Positions 46,664-57,636 of a stretch of DNA of 64,000 nt are shown in pieces. The first letter of the stretch is position 1. The number at the start of each line of letters is the position of its first letter. The notes under the pieces were generated by a model. The model was given only the letters and a program-made list of their open reading frames with translations. It was not told the DNA's origin and did no database searches. This stretch comes from Lutraria lutraria (taxonomy: Eukaryota > Mollusca > Bivalvia > Venerida > Mactridae), in contig OZ026843.1 in assembly GCA_964023205.1 (NCBI GenBank), positions 11,637,093 through 11,701,092 of the forward strand, written 5' to 3'. The position numbers and the translations under genes were made by a program.

Positions 46664-48918
46664 TGAAAACACACTTTAAGCAGTATGGTTTATAAAACAA
46701 TTAAAAGTTGCAGCCAAGATGTTTTGCTTTGTGCCAGTACATTGACATCTGTAAAATGCTTCATCTGCAGAATTATTCTCTTTATGTTAATTGTTAATTA
46801 AATGACTGAAATAAAAGACTTAATGGTTTTCCACAACAGCTCACTAATAACTGTATAATAGTAAAGTTGACTGTTATTTCACTCTTCTACAATATCTCAG
46901 AATTATAAATTGCTCAATTTGGCTACTTTTTTAAACCATATCTTTTATAGACAATTGCGTCATTAATGTTTGTGTTATTTTCTAAATAGCAATAATATGT
47001 TTCCTATTTATGCTCACTGATTAATTAAAGTCTTGATTGGTGTATATATGGCATTTCCATTTATTCTTGTTGAGGTGTGGAAAATGAATTAGTACTTACG
47101 CATAGGATAAAATCTTAAGATAATAGTATTTAGATGGTTTTTACACCACACCTAAGCTATGGTAATTATCATGTACTGTCAGTCATGATGTTTAAGTAAT
47201 TAAAATTTCAATTCAACAGAAAATATTCAACAATGTTTTTTCAAGTTTACTTGGTTGGCTAGTTGATAGCTTGCATAATTGGAGAAATCTCATCTTTCTT
47301 TGGTTTTACACTATTTTCAGGCAAGTAGTTTGAATTAGAACAAGTTGATATCTGTCATCGTGACCTCAAATTCTGTTTTAAGTGGCTGCCTACCTTGTCA
47401 GTGTCTCAGTTGCATGTTGTATGTGATTTTTGCTCTCCTTCATATTGGCAAAACTATCTGAGTGTTGTAATTAAGAGAACTCTTTGTTTCAGGTTTTTTT
47501 TCGTGTTAACATCAAACTTGTCAAGTCCTTGGTGTATGTCGAAGAAACACATGTTAAAGTCTGCATTCTTGTGCTTTCTCTATTTTTTTTCCATTTGTTA
47601 ACTGCCAGAAAATTCATTGAAAACTTGTTGTTAAAGCAGCTTAAACTATGTTGTTTTTTTCATCCTTGTTATCTATGGTATGAAAAAAACATATTCTTTA
47701 CTTACTCTCACTATGATCCAGACAGTGCTAAGAATTCCTAGGGATTCCCATGTGGAATTGCTGTCTATATACATAATCTTTTTATCACATCCATATTTGT
47801 ATTATGTTTCTAGTTCCCTTGATAGTTGACTTTATTTATGTGTTTTCTCATACTGTTTGCATTCAGTGATTCTGAACATGGATTAAACTGTTGACCTGTC
47901 TGTCCTTTGTCGTGTCTGCATTGTCATCAATAATTGGTAAATCAAATTTCTTAGTGTGTTCACTCAGTCGTGGAGTCAATTAATTGTCACAGAAATCCAT
48001 AAAAATTGAGCTTACTTGATATTTCTGACAAATGATTGCAATGGTTTTGTGTTCTCACATAAATACAACTTTACTTGATGTATTAATGTCCTTAGAAGTA
48101 TCATGTATTAATGTTAGTTTTGAGGAACTGTTGCTCATTGCTGTATTCTGCTATGAGAGAGAAATGTTACGAAAATCTGTGGCATGCAATGAGCAATCAC
48201 ATGTTGCATTAAGATAAGTTTGAAATGGGCAAATACATTAAATGTGACAATAGAATTAAGGTATTATTGTTGTATTTATCCACAGGGGAAACCTAACGCC
48301 ACATGCTTGGAATATATCCATCTTTATATTCGTAATACTGCAGTTTGTGTATCATCTTACTTGTGTGGAACTGTAAAGATTCTCAAATAAAGCCGCATTA
48401 TTCAATGTTTATGTCCAATTTTAGTTACGGTTTGTTTGTACTTCTAAAGATGTTGTTGAGTCATTTACAAATATGTTCTTCATTGCCAGAGATAGTTATA
48501 ATTACCGATTTTAGATTATATTCAATGTAAATTTAGCATAGTGGGTCATTAATGAAATTCACACCAAAATATGTAACAGACATAAATTGCTCTATTAAAA
48601 TCTCAGACTGCCCAGTTCAGTGTCACCTGTAGTGTGTGTAACAGTTAATTTAGATATCAGCAGAAAAGACCAAGACGTGATATATCTTACAGTGTTAATT
48701 TTGCCAAAAAAGTTACATACAAGGTCACATATGACCTACTTTTGAAGTTGTCTGTGGTTACTATCGGGAAGAACAGTTCATTACTTGTTGTTATCCTGAG
48801 AGCTCTGCAGGTTACATCAACAAACAGCTTTAGGGAACTGAAACACTTTAGTTTCAAGGCATTAAACTCAATACAAACATGCATTAAACTTATTAAGTCC
48901 TGTTTCTTCTATTTTCAG
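46664..48918. other. Distal end of intron 1, nothing recognised
   Basis: AT-rich up to the exon 2 acceptor. Overlapping open frames (47395-47741, 48742-49047) are in frames other than the Ig exon and show no domain. Confidence 0.5.
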
Positions 48919-49260
48919 GAATACTGTGTATACAAGCAAATTCTAAAGCATCAAGTTTGGGCGGACAACAAGTTTTGGATTGTCATTTACAGTATCCTGA
49001 TGGAAAACCTGTCACTTACATGGTCGAGTGGAAGAAGGATGGTTTAGAAGATTCTGTATTTGTTATGTATGATGGATATCCACCAAACATAAATCAATTG
49101 TTTAAAGATCGTGTTAGATTAGTGGATGATATATCATTAGAAATTAGCCATATAAAGGAACAGGACGAGGGCTGGTATGAATGTAAAGTTGTATATATCG
49201 ATGGTGTGGGTAATGGAGACAATAAATCTAATGGTACTTGGATATATCTTAATGTTAACA
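48919..49260 (+). CDS. IGSF9-like: Coding exon 2 of a Turtle/IGSF9-like receptor: N-terminal V-type Ig domain
   Basis: The exon is 342 bp, preceded by a pyrimidine-rich tract and TTTTCAG and followed by GTAAGT. It is phase 1 at both ends, so it is a symmetric module. In the joined precursor it covers residues 14-127. It finishes the signal peptide (to about Ala20) and then gives one Ig V-type domain: Cys35 (LDCHL) on strand B, Trp51 (VEWKK) on strand C, a YDGYPPN turn at 64-70, and DEGWYECKV with Cys102 on strand F. The Cys-Cys spacing of 67 is normal. Sequons NKS (115) and NGT (118) lead into the last strand, TWIYLNVN. The VEW, YPP, GWYEC and NGTW/NGSW-LTVN pattern is that of the first Ig domain of Drosophila Turtle and vertebrate IGSF9/IGSF9B, which are homophilic adhesion receptors in neurite and synapse development. 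Orthology within the family (IGSF9, IGSF9B, Turtle, Borderless) cannot be settled from one domain. Confidence 0.88.
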
Positions 49261-51885
49261 GTAAGTGGATTTACATATATCAGTCACAGTGTTTAACTAG
49301 AGGTATGAGTCTCATCTTGCTACAAGCAAGTCATTTCAAATTTAAGCTCCTTTATTTTTTTTCAATCATAAAAGTCCAGGAAGTTAGTCCGTCTCTGATC
49401 CATGCTGCTACATTGCACTTGGTAACAAGTTCAGAGGGATATGTTCAATATTCTGATTAGATTCTACAGGAATGTGCTGAAATAATTGGGTCCAAATTAA
49501 TCCCAATTAAAAGCTGTCATGCAGATATTTGCATGGTGGACCTCATTTATGTTTATGAGTTTTCATGATCCAATTACTTGTGTACAAATGAGAAATGACT
49601 CGGTTTGATAAAAAGTGCATACAGAACTTAATTGAATGTTTTTGCTTCATCATTGCAATGATAGCATGTGCCAATTTTCTTAAAGAAAAAAAATCACAAA
49701 AAAACAGCAAATAAATTGGCTGTTTTATTCATGAAAATAATTTTATTGTCATGCCTGTTCAGACCTGCCTTAGTTTTTTGTGTGGGGTGAATTATGGAAC
49801 AGTTGTTTAAGGAAGATTGTTAACATAACTTGACTGATTGCCTAACGGACCAATTAATTTGTTTGTCCCATCAATGAGAGAACCTTGCCTGCCTGTCTTG
49901 CATTTCTAACTGAGAAATTATGACAAGGGGTTAAAAAAAAAGTAAGATAATTATCTAGAATATTGACTGGACCTAATTGACAGTCATTTAATATTTACAA
50001 TGATTGGACAGATGTATTCTGTTGCTGGCAGAAATAATCCTTTTCTCATTCTGTAAGTCTGTGTTTTTATCAGGCATATGAAATTACTGTCCTGGCATTG
50101 CCAAAATCGTGATCATATTGGAGGAATCCTGTTTAATAAAATAACATATTTCTGTTCTTGTTTGCCCCATTAAAAATTTGAATTAGCTTGTTATGGAGTT
50201 TGACGAAACATTCAGTTGGTATCCTTTAAAGGTTTATTATAGCACTGTTTGTTTTGTTGAAATGCTATGAAATTGAATTTCAACATGATGACTGAATTTC
50301 TAATGAAAATTCTAATTATAATATATTTCTGTTGTTTTATGGAAGTAAATAAGGGTACATATTTCTTGTGTACATTTTGCAGAGATTATAAGAATTCATT
50401 CTTGGCATCATTAGCAATCAACCTGAAAAACTGTCGACCTTGACTTTTTGAATGTAAAAATCCTTGACCTTGCTTATCCCAGATTGTCAACTTAATGTCT
50501 GTATGCCCACCTTGACTTCTTCTCTAAATTTTCTGGTAAATATTTTACAGACCAGGACCATTTCTAATGGGTTTATTCAATAAACTTGTTTGCTTAAAAT
50601 GATAGGATATTACTTTACATTTACAGACAATGCAATTATGATATGAAATAGATGAAGCAATACTTCTTTGTTTTCATAGATTTAATTGTGACTGAAATAA
50701 TGCTGTTTTATCCTGCAGTTGAATATTAAAACATGGTTATTTTCAACTAAGTGTAGGCATTTATTTGCATGCAATGGCTATGCACAAGGAAATGATGCTG
50801 CATAAGATTTACATAGGAGATTTGTAACTTAATATTATTCCACAAAATGAAATCTTAATGCTTAACATCCATTCCTTCTACTTTTCACTGCATTACCAGT
50901 GGTGATAAAGAAAAATGTTTTTCCATTGATCGCTGTCTGCTCATATGGAATAATGATCTTGGTTATACAATTTTATTTGATATGGCTTCATGCATTTATG
51001 TGTGTTCCTTGGCAACCCAATAATACCTCCGATTTCACTTCTCAAATGCAATTAGTTGAATTTCAACATCTTTAGGAAACTTGCATGTGACAGCTAAGAA
51101 ATTCTATCACATGGTTACAGTGTATTATATTGGTTCGCATCTTGCACATTATGTCATAAAGTCAAATAGATCTATGTTTGTCTGAGATGTATTCGGCGCC
51201 TTTATTATCTTTGAAGACCATTGGTTATGCTTTAACGTATTAGGCCATCCTTAAAAAGTATTCCTTTTGCAGTCATGCTCCCTTTTCATAAAAAGGACTC
51301 CTACCCAACTTTTTTTGGCCTTGTAGGTAAAAAATATTTTTCTAGTAAAAATAGCATACTGGCATATATTTTTGGTTCAATATATAGAAAACTTTAAAAA
51401 AAGAATTTCCTACCTACCTACCTACCCACTGAAAATTCTCTGGATAGAATGACCTTACATCAGTGTCATTGTAATAGCATTTGTGACTGGTGTGTAGGGA
51501 TTTTTCTGAAATGTGATTTTTTAATCTTAATCAGCACATTTAGTTTTACTTAAAGATACAGTGTTATGGTTTGAAGAAGTTGTTACTATAGTTTTTCATC
51601 ATTTCCTTGATAAATTCTCCTGACAGTTTTAAAATTTGTCTTGCGTAATTTCCCATTATGAGTCAATTTAAGTTCACTGCCCTTATGTTCACAAATATAA
51701 ATTATTATTATCAGGAAAATTGAGAAATAAAAGCAATACGATCTTACTTTAGAATCAAAGGTCATTGTTTCACGAATGATCTCCAGCTGAATACTAATTA
51801 TGATATTTTAAGTATTTAAATACTTAAATTGTATCCTAGGAAATATTTCAGTGTTTGAGAAATTACTGTTCTTATACTTGGGAGA
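49261..51885. other. Proximal intron 2, nothing recognised except a short microsatellite
   Basis: A (CCTA)n run lies at about 51410-51427. The exon 2 frame stays open through the donor to a stop at 49458-49460. Confidence 0.5.
51807..51828. repeat. Perfect 22-bp palindrome
   Basis: The arms TTTAAGTATTT and AAATACTTAAA are exact complements with no spacer. It lies 58 bp before the CAGGG-ended element at 51886. Confidence 0.85.
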
Positions 51886-52099
51886 CAGGGCCTTTTTTCC
51901 TTCTATAACAGAGGCCAAAATTCGGTGACTTCCCAATTGAAAAAAGGCTCTTTTTTCCCAATTTGGGGAATGAAATTCCCAAAATTAAATGCTATTTAAC
52001 TCAGTTGTCTAACCTTCTCCAAATTTGGCCAAAAATCTTGCTTGAATTTCCCAAAATGAAAGGTTAAGGCCCCTTCCCAATTTTGGAAAAAAGGCCCTG
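51886..52099 (+). mobile_element. CAGGG-ended inverted-repeat element (hAT-like MITE)
   Basis: Perfect 15-bp terminal inverted repeats: CAGGGCCTTTTTTCC at 51886-51900 and its complement at 52085-52099. The inside has TTCCCAA / TTGGGGAA words and AAGGCCCCTTCCCAATTTTG. Non-coding, 214 bp. The CAGGG end is the hAT signature; an 8-bp target duplication was not evident. Confidence 0.75.
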
Positions 52100-55000
52100 G
52101 GAAGTAGTGTTTGGGGTTTACAGAACTCAGATTTATTAGTTTGAACCCTTGGCATGGCACATGTTCTCTGTGACTATTTGGTAGACTACATTGTTACCAA
52201 GGACATGTATCCACCCTCAACTGATGTGTAGAAGTCGGCAGTTACTTGTGGAGACAAAGGTTGTACTGGCACAGAACACTGGTTTGGTTTGTAATAAACC
52301 CACAGGTAAAAACAATAGGAAAACATGCTTAAAACTGAACATTTCAAAAAGGGAAATTTAATTTGTTATGGCATGATGCATTCATTGTTCCTCAATAATT
52401 TGAAGATAAATCTTATTAAATTTATACTTGAAATAATCTGTGAACAGTTTCAATTTTACTCCCATTTATTGAAAAATGGAATACCAAAAATTGATAAAAC
52501 ATTCTACAGCTTCAGTGAAAAAGGTGTTTTGTGAATTTAGTTCAAACACATTTTGCCATCATGAAATGAACATTTTCTTTTAATCAAGTCTGATCTTCCT
52601 TATTGAGAATCTTGAAAACAGCAAAATATGAACTATACAAACATATTCTATCCTGAACTTATTTACACATTTTAATACTTATAAATTTGAAGTCTGTTCA
52701 TCTCATTAAGATAAAAGTATATTTATGATATATACCTAAACAATACTATTACAACATCAGTTTGCAACTGTCCAATCGGCTAGAATGTCATTTTGGGTGA
52801 AAAAGTTTTCTGGTCTAAGTCAATTAGTTGATGGCAGATGAATTAATTGTCTGTGCCGATATTCTAGCTGGATTGCTTATATTGGTGGCCAGTCAGACGG
52901 TGAATCTAGCCTCCAAAACTACAGTTTTGATTGACGTTTATGTATTATTGTCTTGCAGCGGATAAAATGCCATTGGTATTCCTCTTCGTGTTTCTTTATC
53001 TCTGCAAATTGTAATTATGTAATGGAAATAATGCAATAAATTTGTCCTATCTGCAGACCAAGGTTGCATCTTGCTTTCTCTATATAAAGAGTTACTTCTT
53101 TTTGCCCTGGGCAGGACTGTGATGTCGCCAATGCAACTTGTGTTCAAAGACCATTGGAATGAGCGAAACATGGTCTCTGTACTAATATCATATCCCTTTT
53201 AGTCAACACAATTTCTTATATTTTCCTGAAAACAAATTTGATTTGGATTGGATTTATTTTAATGTATGATAAGTTTGCCTACAAAAATCATTCTACTCAT
53301 TTGATTGTGTCTCTATGCTGTGCAAGAAGTTAATTTGCCAGTAAATAAATAATTAATGTAATTATTGCATGTGAACAAGTATATATTCATCAGGCATGGC
53401 AGTCTAGGTTCTCTCCCACTCATTTCATGAAATAGTTATGTGCAATATGCTGGTTTACAATGGTACTCAAATTCAAATATTACCCTTGTGACAACAGTCG
53501 AAAATACCAATAAACTTCATTGGCAATGTTTTTACCCCATTTTGGTCACATTATTTAGCTGTTAGGGCAACACATAATTTGTTTTTCAACCCCTAATGTG
53601 TCTAATTTCATTTTCCCTTTAAGCTAAAATTGTCTGTCCAATATCTCAATTGCAAGCAATTATTTAATCACACATCATTAATTGTGTGAGCTGGTATTTT
53701 TTGCTGCTGGTCATTTCTACTTTGTGTCAATCGTCCCTAGGAAAGAAGTTTTCAGACATAGCCAAATCAATCCATAAACTAATGATCAAGCTTAGAAAAA
53801 AGCTTGATGCCACAATTCAATTACACAAAAAAAAATGTGTGTTGTTTGGTTTTTTTTTTGTCTTTTTTAAAAAATGCACTGCAAATCATGTTTTTCAAGT
53901 ATTGCGATATGTAGGGATGACAATCTTGATCAATTTTGTTGCTAATCATTGAACTGTATTGAATTGTATGTTATATGTTAATTATATTTTAATTGTGTGT
54001 GTAGAAGCCAGGATATGTTTATTAAGTTAACATTATGATAATGCATGGACCAGAAGTGTTTTGAATGTGCCAGTCCTGTCAGTATGATTGAAGAGTTCAA
54101 GCATTAAAGGTAAGATTTTTATCCTGTAGATCTGTATTAATGCTCTTTTGTTTCAGAAAAGAAATTCTTCTGATGTTTTCAGAAAAATCGGGATCTTAGA
54201 GAAGTTGTTAACAAGTGTCTTGAGATTGAAATGTGCCTAACATATCACTTTGTAAGAAGATAGCTAAATAATGCTGCCTGTAATTATGAATGATTTAATA
54301 TCACATGCAGAATAAAGAGTCACTTTAGGTATTTATTTTAATCAATCAGAAGTAATCCAATTGAATTGTTCTTTATTCCCATAATGCACCATGACGACTT
54401 ATCGTAGAATGGAACTTTCATAATTGATCTGGTTTAAGACACAGGGATTACATTTGAATATCAGTATTTGTATAAAGGTTCAAATTTTGGTCAATTCAGA
54501 AATTAATAATGGCATTTGAAATCCCTGTAGGGTACTATCTGAAATTTAATGAACAGTGTGCATTAATGCATCATGCACTAATCTTGATACATAGGAATCC
54601 TATTTTTCCACTATTCTATTAGCTAACTACAGAATATTAGACACTGACTTAGTAGTCAGCAATCTGTCAGAATGTAATTTCATCTACAAAAGGATTTATT
54701 CCGTGTTGCAATTTTTAAGTGTTAAAGCAAAAAGCTATACAGACAAGGCAAGCAATAAAATGATGCAGTGTTAACAAGATTTGGATTTGCCAATGAAATG
54801 AATTGATATTTTTATCTGTAAATGTCCCCTCATCCAGACTTTACAGCAGGAGAAAAAGAATTTTAACAATATTGGTAGAGACTTAGCACTTTAGCATTAT
54901 TTCCGGGCTGTCTCAATGATTTCACTTATTTATAAAATTCCAGCTGAATTACTATTATGTGCAGCATCACAGAAATGGTTAAAGATGCATTTTGGAAAAA

Positions 55001-55117
55001 AATATTCACTCAACAATTACTCTTCATAATTCAGTAGGTACTGAATAAGGACTACAGACCTTGAGTCTGTGAGTTCAAATAACATTTAGAATGCATGTTC
55101 TCTTTGACTAATTGGAA
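52100..55117. other. Intron 2 stretch, nothing recognised
   Basis: Contains a perfect 9-bp hairpin at 53785-53808 (ATCAAGCTT / AAGCTTGAT, 6-base loop). The 88-codon frame at 53686 begins at GTG, not ATG, and runs into homopolymers. Confidence 0.5.
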
Positions 55118-55315
55118 CAGTATACCCTCTCTAGAGCAGCCTACCTCTCTAGAGCAGCCTTCTCTTGAGCAACAACCTCCCTTCAACAACACCGTGATTT
55201 TTTCCCACTGCCCATTTCAAATATTAATTTAACCTCTCTAGAGCTAAAACCTCTCAAAAACTACATAATATTGCTGTTCCCAAAGGGTGTTAATTTGTAG
55301 TGGTTGCTCCGTATT
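55118..55315 (+). repeat. CTCTRTAGAGCAACAACCTCT family, copy 3
   Basis: ACAGTATACCCTCTCTAGAG, GAGCAACAACCTCCCTTCAA, CAACACCGTG, TTTAACCTCTCTAGAGC and AGGGTGTTAATTTGTAGTGG. It has a local duplication of CCTCTCTAGAGCAGCCT at the left. Confidence 0.7.
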
Positions 55316-56591
55316 ACTTTTAAAGACATGGTATCTCAGGTCATAGTATGTATGTCCTCCACTTACTGATCATTCATGTGCTGGAGTCACCAGTTATTTG
55401 CTTGAACAAGTTTGGAACTGGTACAGATTACAGGAACACTAGTAAGACCCTTCCCCAAAATCATGCTTAACTAGATATAATTAAACATTGTTAGATGCAA
55501 AAAAATCCTGGCAAAGATTTCTCTCAACTTTATAGGTTTAAAATGATAGAATCATTCAATGCGCTTCAGATGAAAAGAAACTAACACTAATGTCATGAAC
55601 AGATTGAACCAAAGAGTAACTACATAATTATGTATAAGTCTAAAGGACATTTTTATTTTAGATATTACTGGTACCAAGAAGTTGATATCAGAATTGAGTG
55701 CAGTCCTGGTTATTTTAAGCATAACTGATATTCTGTACATTCATGGATCGATGTGATACTCCAGGCCATGCACTTCACACATAATACATGAACTGTATTG
55801 AGATCCCCGTAAAAACCCTTTCTGCAGTTGTGCTGTCATTGCAAGTAAAACCATCCTTTAAAATGCTTTCTGCATGTACACTGATAAAAGTAGTGCCAAA
55901 TCGTCTGATTTCATCTTCTGCACAATTATGGTTTTACAGACCCTTTGAAAGAAATTCATGACAATGTATGAACTATTCTTGAATACTTCATGAACTTTTC
56001 ATGAAATTGAAATTACTATTTGACTGGGGAGAGGCTGTTTTAATATTTAAGAGATATTTTAAGAAAGTACAAATGTGATCAGTTCTACAAGTTTTATTGT
56101 GAAAGTTAATGTATAATTCACTAAAAAGAAATGCTCACTGATTGAAGTTTACCAGGTTCCAAAAGGTAATTTCCTTTTAATGTGGCACCTTGCAGGGTTT
56201 ATCTTTGCTGGGTAATTGGTCTTGTACATTTTTTCTAGGAAGTCAGTTTCAGACACAGATTCTAGCTGAACTGATAAAACAGACATTCAGGTCAATAATG
56301 CCCTGTCTGCATATCTTGTCACTGACTGAAAAATGCATAAAATAAGACAAATCAATTTCATAACCTCTCACAACATCAAAAACCCATTTATCATTGCTTC
56401 ACTTAATTCATTGGTTAATCGTTAAGAAAGATTTTTGTAACAGTAATTCTAGTGTTCATTCAGGTCTACTTGTGTTGTAGCTACCTGTTGATAAAGACCA
56501 CAATCTAAGTATGTATCTAAGTATTATTGGCCACCCCATTGAGAGGGGAGAGAAGATACAGACATTTGTATCCCATTTCTTGGTTCGAATA
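55316..56591. other. Intron 2 stretch with a TTCATGAA repeat
   Basis: Otherwise featureless apart from 55941-56030. Confidence 0.5.
55941..56030. repeat. TTCATGAA small repeat, copy 4
   Basis: CCCTTTGAAAGAAATTCATG, TATGAACTATTCTTGAATAC, TTCATGAACTTTTCATGAAA and TTACTATTTGACTGGGG. Confidence 0.6.
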
Positions 56592-57458
56592 GTTATACCC
56601 CGCAAACGAAGTTTGAGAGGGGGTATATTTGAGTCAATGTCACTCGGTCAGTCGTTAGTCAGTCCGTCAGTCTGTCTGCATCAAATATCACAAGTTTGTG
56701 GAGCAAAATACTTCCACATTCCTTAAGCAATTGCAATGAAAGTTGAAATATGTCATCACCATGGAATGTAGATGTGCCCAGTGATACACTCATTCTAGAG
56801 TTATGTGCCCTTGAACATAGCTATATAGTGTACAAAAGCATTCTTAGTTCATGAATGTTTGTAGAGCAAACTTCTTCCACATGCTTAAAGTCCCATAAGC
56901 TGTACATTTATTGGTCCTAACAGTTTCTGTTTATTCTATAACAGAGGAATCCGGTGTGTTTTCCTCCCGTGCATACTTTATAGCAAGAAAAAATGTTTCC
57001 AAAACCACTAATGTATTTTTTTCAATATCATTGAAAAAAATACTATTTATAGAACAGCTGTGTTTTCCCGCAGTCATATTATGCACACGGCATTAAGTGA
57101 CATCATGCGCTCTATATATTTCAAGTTTACAAAAGCAAAATACACGGCGAAATGAGTGTTTTTAGAAGAAACATGGCTTGTTTCGTCGGTAATAATTATC
57201 TTGGGATAATATCAGCAAATGTTAGTTTTTTTACATATATTTTATTGCAAAAAGCTCATGGGGCTTCAAAGGGATTGAATTGAAACTTGAAGTATATAAT
57301 CAATATGAAATGTAGAATGATGTGCAAGACACAATTTTCATGCCCAGTGATCCACTCATTCCAGAGTGTCCTTGAACTTAGTCATATGGTGTACGATTGA
57401 ATTTTTAGTGTCAAAGCAGCTGCAGGGGTATTAGTCACCTCTGACAAAGCTCTAGTTA
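56592..57458 (+). mobile_element. Hairpin-headed element (TATACCCC type), copy 2, interrupted
   Basis: Matches 8688-9178: TATACCCCGCAAACGAAGTT, GAGGGGGTATATTTGAGTCA, GTCTGTCTGC, the first monomer to AGTGTACAAAAGCATTCTTAG, and the second monomer. The second monomer is broken after CTTCCACATGCTT and resumes at CAAAGGGATTGAATTGAAAC. It ends AGTCACCTCTGACAAAGCTC and TAGTTA. Confidence 0.8.
56888..57266. mobile_element. 379-bp inverted-repeat element nested in the TATACCCC element
   Basis: Left end AAGTCCCATAAGCT and the complement of the right end, AAGCCCCATGAGCT, agree at 12 of 14 positions; with flanking bases the match extends to 14 of 17. It interrupts the second monomer of the host element exactly. 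No coding sequence; a MITE-type element of unknown superfamily. Confidence 0.75.
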
Positions 57459-57511
57459 CTCCTTTCACTGATACATGCCTTGCCCTATTTCTTATGATTT
57501 TCTAAAGGCAG

Positions 57512-57636
57512 TACTTGGCTTGGTAGTTAGGGTTGGCACACTGAAAAAGCATTTGGAACGGGGGCCCGAGATTCAAACCAACAACCTTTCGTTCTGTAGC
57601 TCAGTGCGTTACCACTAGACCACCAATCATCCCTGA
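57512..57636 (-). mobile_element. tRNA-derived SINE or fragment
   Basis: On the - strand: GGTGGTCTAGTGGTAACGCA (A-box region), CTGAGCTACAGAACG and GGTTGGTTTGAATCTCGGGC (B-box region). The tail GTGCCAACCCTAACTACCAA differs from family S, so this is a separate family. The acceptor stem does not close, so it is not a tRNA gene. Confidence 0.65.

Larger units (their letters stand above)
4340..48918 (+). other. IGSF9-like: Intron 1 of the IGSF9-like gene (44.6 kb, phase 1)
   Basis: The inferred intron runs from GTAAGT at 4340 to TTTTCAG ending at 48918. It interrupts the signal peptide after the first base of a Gly codon. It holds nearly all the mobile elements and satellites listed here, and no other exon or nested gene was recognised on either strand. 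Long first introns often carry regulatory elements; none can be named from sequence alone. If another first exon exists inside this interval, the intron would be shorter in that transcript. Confidence 0.65.

Noticed and set aside
48742..49047. 101-codon open frame overlapping the Ig exon
   Set aside because: It is in a different frame from the Ig domain and crosses the splice acceptor; a shadow of the real exon plus intron.
53686..53952. Open frame with a signal-peptide-like start followed by basic residues
   Set aside because: It starts at GTG rather than ATG, passes through poly(A)/poly(T) runs, and has no match to the next receptor domain or any family I know.
57512..57636. Possible functional tRNA gene on the - strand
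   Set aside because: No closing acceptor stem and no terminator-like T-run in place; a SINE head explains it.
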